Of a stretch of 64,000 nt of DNA, positions 57,288 through 64,000 are shown one piece after another. Positions within the stretch are counted from its first letter, which is position 1, and each line of letters begins with the position of its first letter. The notes beneath the pieces were generated by a model that was given only the letters and a program-made list of their open reading frames with translations, was not told the DNA's origin and made no database searches. The DNA is taken from the NCBI RefSeq assembly GCF_010015445.1, contig NC_053128.1, forward strand, positions 13,432,184 to 13,496,183, given 5' to 3'. Made by a program: the position numbers and the translations under genes. The DNA comes from Perca fluviatilis (lineage: Eukaryota > Chordata > Actinopteri > Perciformes > Percidae).

Positions 57288-57597
57288 TATGGCTGCAGCT
57301 AACATTTTTTATTATCAATTAATCTTCCAATTATCATAATTAATATTTAATTTAATCATTTGGCCTATAAAATGTAATTTCCCATTTCTCAATTTCGGGT
57401 TTTAGCCAACAGTCCAAAATCCAAAATATATTCTATATACAATTATATAAAACAGAAAAAAGCAGCCAATTCACACATTTAAGAAGCTGGAGCTAGCAAA
57501 TATTTGGCACTTTTTCCTTAAAAATATCTTCAACAATTAATCAATTATTAGCATAATTGCAGATAAATTGTATATAAATCGACTTGTTTCAGCTCTA
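57288..57597. mobile_element. hAT-like non-autonomous transposon
   Basis: Begins TATGGCTGCAGCTAAC and ends TTTCAGCTCTA, flanked by ATTTACAC (57280-57287) and ATTTAGAC (57598-57605), a 7/8 target duplication. The interior (TATCAATTAATC...CATTTAAGAAGCTGGA) matches a widespread teleost element family known to me. Confidence 0.8.
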
Positions 57598-59342
57598 ATT
57601 TAGACATTGCACTATACAACACAAGCCACTCTTTCTTAACCTTTTTGTTGGTATTTTGTGTACTGTTGTCATTTATAGTGTCAGAGAAATGCAACTCTGT
57701 CAAAAACATTCCAAATATTGGTCTTAACCTGTTTTTCTGTCCCCTTTGCTGAAGCCAGAAACTAATAAACACTGGACAACTGTGACAACTTTTTGGTTGA
57801 ATACAGCCACCAAAAAGGGTATGGGTATTATGACTGATTTTCAAAGATGAAATACAAAGAAGTATAGTGCACCGAACTGCAAAAGAAGCATTACATTTCC
57901 CCAAATGTTCTACACTCTCAGAAATAAAAACACAGACTCTGGCACCCTCAGAACAATAGTGGTTCTCATTGGTCAAGGATGGCTACTGTACATGATCACT
58001 GTTGAGGAAATAAACAGCATTTCTTTTTCAGGTTTCCCTAAAGAGATGTTCCCGGTCACAAATCTGACTAACTGTGCTCTAGGCTACAGTTCAGTAGCTA
58101 TGTTATTACTACGTATATGCAAACAATACAAAATTGAAGTTGTAAAGTTTAAGCAAGACATTAAAAATGTTTGTGTCTGACTGTTGCACAGTAATTACAT
58201 GGCTTTTACTGCTACACCTGGCCTTACTAGACAATAGATACAGAGCCGGAGGTTTCAGCAGGGAGCAGAGAATGTTTTGCCTCATGCTATCGCACTATTA
58301 ATATCTGGTATTTAATATGACATTCAAATGGCCGACTGTATTCTGCTAATGACACGGTCCAGTGAACCATCTGTCTGGGGAACGAGAGGCCAGCAGACAT
58401 TAGATCGGCTGTCAGAGGTGATACGCACACATACACACACTCATAGAGATGCTCCATGTGTGCGCAGACGCACATAAAATCACACACAAGCACACAGGGT
58501 GCCATTAAGGGCTGTTTAGGATGGAAAGCCTTTTCTTGGTGTGTGTTTGAGTGTGTGTGTGTTTGGCGCACAAAGCTCAAACAAATGGATTCAATCCCTC
58601 GACGAACTGTGTGTCTCAAAGCCCCCCGTGCCCCTGTTGTGACATCATCTATGAATGTCATAATTGAGGGTCGGTAGATTGCAGCTTTTCCCCCGCTCAG
58701 CGTCGCCCCATGTGTCAATACCGAGGTTCAAGGTGACGGAGCGGATCAATACGCAGAGACAGGAGCCATCCACTGAATTTACAGCCCAGTAACAAGAGAG
58801 CAACCAAACGACGCTTGCTGTAGCCTTCAGCAAGCTGCCGGACGAGAATGCAGCGCTGCCGGCCAGCATTTGTCATACATGCACACCAGTGAATCTCAGA
58901 GGACTTTTGTGTTCTTTTTGTACTGGGGGATAATATTGGTTTGAGTTCTGCATCAGTCACAGCTTGTGTTTTGGTCGAAGGCGTGAAAGAGTTTTAATTT
59001 GGATGAATAATGGGCATTTTTCACAGTAGATATTTTGACTTGCTATGAACGATACAGGTGAAACTAATAACATTAACAATGCTTCTCTTCCATTTAGATG
59101 TTCCAGCGAGCACAATAACAGGTCCTGAAACACATAAATGAAATACAGATGTTATTAATCACTATTTAATACACCTGTGCTTCAGTGATGGAAAGTAACA
59201 AAGTGCATTTACTAAAGTAATGTACTTAAAGGGTGGGTTTATGGCGGCTTTTGTCCTGGCAACACACCTACGGATGGAGCACTATAGATTTTGTCCCCTA
59301 TTTCTGAGAGTTTAGTCACACAAGGCATTGCTTCACTGCCGG

Positions 59343-60749
59343 TAGGCTTGGGTTCCGGTAGTAACGATACCGAATAAGAACGAAAATTTGGGTTCCTCAT
59401 TTCGGTGCCTGACTTTTATTTTTTTTCAGAAGCATCGCTGCACGGGACGCTACCTTACCGTTAGCTAGTAACTGGATTAAACACAATGGTTAAAATGCTG
59501 ACAGATTACGTTAAGCGGTGTAAAGTGTGATTATATTTCCCTGTAGAGGATTCCAACACCGAGACATAACAGTCTGACTGCAGCTGCCGACGTCGGAAAA
59601 ATAACACAGACTGTGCATTTACATGAAACTCGCCAGCCTTGTGGTGCATTCAAAGTTATTGTAAAATATCCTTTTCCCATCTGGTGCTTGTTTTTTACGT
59701 TTACCAACAAATTACTGGTGAAATAAGTCATTGCTATAATTATTGTTATTACCTTATTAATCAATCATTTAATTTTGACCATATGGCCTTAGCAATAAAC
59801 AAGCCGTTCTTTAAAGCTGCTGTAGGTAAGATTGTGAAGATCCAGGACTTTGCCAACAAATTTGAACATCGACAACTTCTCAGTCCCTCCCCCCTTTCTG
59901 CTGCATCCCTACCATCTCCTAAGCCCCTCCCACACAAGGGAGTGTGACAGAACTAATGGCATGTCAGACAACATTTTCAATAACTAAACACCAACACAAT
60001 GTTAACTTTACTCACCAACAGTAAAACTACGCTAACTAGCAAGCTAACGTTAGCCATTTCAGCATCATATCAGACCGACCACTGTGCAAACGTTACTATC
60101 ATGCTCACCAACGTTTGTGGACTTCTGACTACTAATAACCAAGTGAAAGATAAATCATTCATGGTAAATATGTTACCTGTCGAGAAGAAATGTGGCTACG
60201 TCTGCATCGTTCTTCAGATCTTTAAAATCCCGGAGCTCACGCCACCTCTGAAAAGCCATTCCAAAATCCACCCGAGTTTTGGGAAATCTTTCTGCAGCTT
60301 GTGCGCGGGGAAGGGGGAGGGGAGAACACTATATATGTGTGTACGTGCCTGAGCAGTGATTGACAGGCAGATAGACCTCCCCTGTGGCCCTGATTGGAGA
60401 AAATCAACCAGGAGCGGTGGAATATTGCCAATCGCACTACAGGCTGTAGGTGGTGCCAGAGGAGCTGGATTTTTTTTATATTACACAATTCATGTAGTTA
60501 TACTGGAACATAGGGTCAGTTTCAGCAAATATGACAGAAAGTTAGTTTTATAAGACTTGCCTACTGCATCTTTAATGTCGCCAACTGTCGTTGTGTGCTC
60601 CTTTTTTATATTTAATATTATATACAGTACATTATAAATATATTATATATATTTTGGTTCAGGCACCGGTTCAGGCACCAGCACCGTTTTAAAAGTATCG
60701 TTTTAGCACCGGTATTGGAAAAAAAAAAAAAAAACGATACCCAACCCTA
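59343..60749. mobile_element. Middle hAT-like element of the nest
   Basis: Left end TAGGCTTGGGTTCCGGTA and right end CGATACCCAACCCTA are inverted repeats with flanking ACTGCCGG (59335-59342) and CCTGCCGG (60750-60757). It is interrupted by the TTAA element at 59811-60575. Confidence 0.75.
59811..60575. mobile_element. TTAA-flanked element, long copy 1
   Basis: TTAAAGCTGCTGTAGGTAAG at the left and GCCTACTGCATCTTTAA at the right, inverted, with TTAA flanks. About 765 bases, non-coding, inserted inside the middle hAT-like element. Confidence 0.85.
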
Positions 60750-60821
60750 CCTGCCGGTGAGTAGAGAGGATTATGGTGAACAGTAACTCTTTAAAAGTAC
60801 ATATAATATGTGAGTGTTCTC

Positions 60822-61581
60822 TTAAAGCTGCAGTAGGTAAGATTGTGAAGAGCCAGGACTTTGCCAACAAATTTGAACATCGACAACTTCTCAGTCCCTC
60901 CCCCCTTTTTGCTGCAGCCCAAACCGTCTCCTAAGCCCCTCCCACACAACGGAGTTTGACAGAACTGCCGGCATGTCAGACAACATGTTCAATAACTAAA
61001 CACCAACACAACGTTAACTTTACTCATCAACAGTAAAACGATGCTAACTAGCAGGCTACCGTTAGCCATTTCAGCATCATATCAGACCGACCACTGTGCT
61101 AACGTTACTATCATCCTCACCAAGGTAGCTTTGTGGACTTTTGACTACTAATAACCAAGTGAAAGATAAATCATTCATGGTAATTATGTTACCTGTTGAG
61201 AGGAAATGTGGCTACATCTGCATCGTTCTTCAGATCTTTAACATCCTGCAGCCACGCCACCTCTGAAAAGCCACTCCATTATTCACGGAGTTTTGGAAAA
61301 CCTTTCTGCAGCTCGTGCGCGGGGAGGGGGGAGGGGAGAACGCTATATATGCGTGTGCCTGAGCAGTGATTGACAGGCAGATAGACCACCCCTGTGGCCC
61401 TGATTGGAGAAAATCGACCGGGAGCGGTGGTATTTTGCCAATGGCACTACAGGCTGTAGGAGGTGCCAGAGGAGCTGTCTTTTTTTTTACATAATTCATG
61501 TAGTTCTACTGGAACATAGGGTCAGTTTCAGCAAATATGACAGAAAGTTAGTTTTATAAGACTTACCTACTGCATCTTTAA
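60822..61581. mobile_element. TTAA-flanked element, long copy 2
   Basis: Same family and orientation as 59811-60575, about 760 bases, very similar along its length. Inserted in the outer element to the right of the middle one. Confidence 0.85.
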
Positions 61582-61703
61582 GATAGACTTGAACAAAATC
61601 AGAGCCCATCCTTTGAGTAAAGTTTTGAATGTTTTTCCACTGACATAGTACTCTTTTTACTCAAGTAAAGGATCTAAATAATTCTTCCACCAGTGCTGTG
61701 CTT

Positions 61704-63600
61704 TTTCTGCTAGGGCATGCCTTAATGTCTGTTGGTAAAAAGACCTATTGTGGTAACAGCTGTGTCACAATGAATAGGCCTACCAGGCACAGGCCCAGGG
61801 GGCCCCTGAAGCCATAGCACAGGTTTGAAGTGAATGTTATTAGCATTTTTCATTGGAATGTCTTGTTGGTAGTCCAAACATTTTGTTCCTTTTTTTTAAC
61901 CTGATCTGTTTTTAAAGATAATTTTGGGCATATTCACCTTTATTGGACAGTTGACAGTGAAGAGGCAGAAAGGATATAGGGGGGGGGGGGGATACACTCA
62001 TGTGGCCTGCACTGTAACCACTCAGCTACGAAGGTGCTCCTTGCACCTGATCTCTTATACGGAGTACCCAAACCCAATACAGCCTCACAATACATAGACT
62101 ATTTAAACCCACATTTAAAGGAGTAAAGCAGATTAAATACAGTATTTGTACCAACATTTCCTTTCATGATTGTGTATAATATTTTGCATAGTATGCTTTT
62201 ATAATGAATGGTATTTGTGAGTGTGCATCAGTGTGGATCTGCTAAGGCAGGAAGCTTTGAAAAAAAATTGCACAGCCTTTCTAAAATACTGTACAGTAAA
62301 AGTGTGAATTCACATACTGTGTGTGTGCGTGCGTTCGTGCGTGCGTGCGTGTGAGCATGCGTTTGTGTGTGTGTGTGTGTACATTTATGAATTTATCACA
62401 GCAGCTACAGTGTCCAGCAGGCATGGATGCCACAATGATAGTAGGTGAGCTGTGAAGGTGACGATACCTGCTGTGTGTGTGTGTGCGCGTGTGTGTGTGT
62501 GTGTGTTTGTTCCAGGTGATGGATTAGCTTCATTTCCAGAGTAAGCCGTCTGTTGTGAGTGAGTGAGAGTGTGTATGCTTGAACCCAAGCGGCAGGAGGG
62601 AGTGCGCAAGCGATATGTGTGTGTGCTGGACCATGTGTGTGTGTGTATGTGTGTGTGCGTGTGTGAGTATGTTTTTCTGTCACAATGTGTCTATTTATAC
62701 GTGTCTTTACTTGTATGTGTGTGTCTCTGTAAGTGTGTGTGTGTTTGTGTGACAGTGGCTGAGTGATGGGTCCAGTATAGCATGTAGTATAGCGGACAGA
62801 CGCTGGGTTTCTATCGCTCGGAAAGCGAAGAAAAAAAAAAAAAAAAATTTATTTCCACGATTTTTTTACCGTTCTTACACGTACAATGTCTTCAATATAT
62901 TTCTCAACACACAGCTTCTAAAAATAACAGGTTCAATCCTCAAAGTCTGAATGCTAAAGAGCGGTCGAAAAATCAGCCAGGTTACTAACAAGGCAACGTT
63001 AGTTTAGTTTAAAAAACCTTTCCCCAAATACAATCATGAGAAAAAGAAAACAATTCATAATTTTTTTTCCTTGTATTATCCAAATTTGAAGCAATCAGAT
63101 AAACCTGAATGCTTGTCTTGTGTTTCTTTTAGGCAATGTTTAGATTAACTTTGTCACTGTGATGGCTATACCTCCAAAAATTGGAAGCAACCAAAATACA
63201 GTAAGAGCTTATTTCAGAAATGCAGTGAGAGACAAGAGGTAGAATCCATTGCCATATCCCCACTCTGTTTAAATTCTTAAAAGATATTCTATATTAGACC
63301 TACTTTAATATGCTATGGCGTCTTCTGTGTGTGTCTTGTCTAGTGTGAATAAAATAAATGAATACAACTTTTTGAGTGAAAAAAGTAAACTTTAAGCAGA
63401 GCGAGAGTTCGACTGCATGTGTGTCTGTGTGTGAGGCTGCTGCCGCGTGTATGTGTATATGTGCTCCATTTGTGTTGCTTTGTGTGGGTTTGTGTGTGAC
63501 TTTTTTTAGTCCTCCTTTGAGCCCAAAACAAGGTAAACATATAATAATAACATCTTCAAAATGTATGTCCCCATCTTTCTCCCTTGAGCAAAACAACACA
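61704..63600. other. Microsatellite-rich intergenic sequence
   Basis: GT/CA-rich stretches at 62318-62382, 62470-62510 and 62630-62760, a poly-G run at 61980-61991 and a poly-A run at 62831-62846. No gene recognised. Confidence 0.55.
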
Positions 63601-63619
63601 CACCACCCACACCTCCTCC

Positions 63620-63964
63620 GCCCCTCCTCCCCCCAGCGGTGCGAGGAGCGCCCGGGTGTGAAATGTAAAAGGGAGAACGCTGTCGTTCAAACTGTCCCAA
63701 CCACTAGTGTCTCCCTCCCTCCCTCACGCTCTTGGTCTCTTCCAGCAGCTCTTCTTCATGTCTGTTTCTTAGTCTCATTCTCTCATTCCTCCCCACCCTG
63801 CCTCCCTCCCTCTCAGGTGGGCTGGCTGCTGCAGGTTGCAGGTGTGCAGGACCCCTCAGCCAATGAAAAATGAGTGCCGTCGCGCGCCGTGACTTTGATG
63901 AACCTCGCCGTACGTCGGCCTATCACTCTTCTCCATTTGGCTTCCCACGGAAATACCGCCCCGC

Positions 63965-63965
<1 letters not shown>
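63620..63965. promoter_or_regulatory. CpG-rich, CCAAT-containing segment at the right edge
   Basis: GC- and CpG-rich compared with its surroundings (CGTCGCGCGCCGTGAC, GCCGTACGTCGG), with a CCAAT box at 63860-63864. It may be a promoter or 5' exon of a gene beyond the window. No coding exon was recognised. Confidence 0.3.

Positions 63966-64000
<35 letters not shown>
63965..64000. repeat. (CA)n microsatellite, runs off the edge
   Basis: 18 CA units to the last base of the window. Confidence 0.97.

Larger units (their letters stand above)
59183..61695. mobile_element. Outer hAT-like element of a transposon nest
   Basis: Ends CAGTGATGGAAAGTAAC and TTCTTCCACCAGTG are imperfect inverted repeats. 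A perfect 8-bp duplication CTGTGCTT flanks them (59175-59182 and 61696-61703). The terminal sequences resemble the two ends of one fish hAT-derived family. Its interior holds the two other insertion layers. Confidence 0.75.

Overview
The window is vertebrate nuclear DNA from a ray-finned fish, most likely a percomorph teleost. It has split genes with GT-AG introns, abundant (CA)n/(GT)n microsatellites, and many fish-type repeats: TTAA-flanked and hAT-like non-autonomous elements, Tc1-like remnants, and an RTE/Rex3-like LINE with a GATG-type tail. Nothing suggests a bacterium, virus or organelle. No CRISPR array, operon or tRNA gene was recognised.

Three protein-coding genes are supported. All lie on the minus strand in the left 26 kb, in the order hdhd2 - ier3ip1 - skor2, which is, from memory, also the order and orientation on human chromosome 18q21. 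(1) hdhd2 is a HAD-superfamily phosphatase-like gene with seven coding exons between 963 and 4916; its last coding exon lies off the left edge. (2) ier3ip1 is complete, with three exons between 10080 and 11795 and 82 residues. It has a long GAA repeat directly upstream of the start codon. (3) skor2 is a neuronal SKI-family transcriptional corepressor with seven coding exons between 15540 and 23292, an inferred protein of 805 residues, and a non-coding first exon near 25.5-25.7 kb. Reading frame is kept across every exon junction that I joined in the three genes.

The right 38 kb (about 26-64 kb) has no recognisable protein-coding host gene. It is a typical desert flanking a developmental regulator: unique AT-rich stretches with homeodomain/POU/CCAAT-like words (candidate enhancers), a TATA+CRE promoter-like block at 28.1 kb, many microsatellites, a 0.7-kb polypyrimidine tract, and transposons. 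The clearest transposons are a full-length but decayed RTE-like LINE (41843-45176, 12-bp target duplication), two Tc1-like remnants, a dispersed 1.1-kb repeat whose other copy lies in an hdhd2 intron, and a three-level nest of DNA transposons at 59175-61703. In that nest the outer and middle insertions have recognisable 8-bp target duplications and the inner ones have TTAA ends.

The three genes are linked by conserved position and share no obvious pathway. Hdhd2 is a soluble HAD protein, Ier3ip1 a small ER membrane protein, and Skor2 a nuclear corepressor. The most notable observations are the polyglutamate-coding repeat in frame with ier3ip1, the nested transposon stack, the candidate divergent promoter upstream of skor2, and several conserved-element-like segments in and upstream of skor2.
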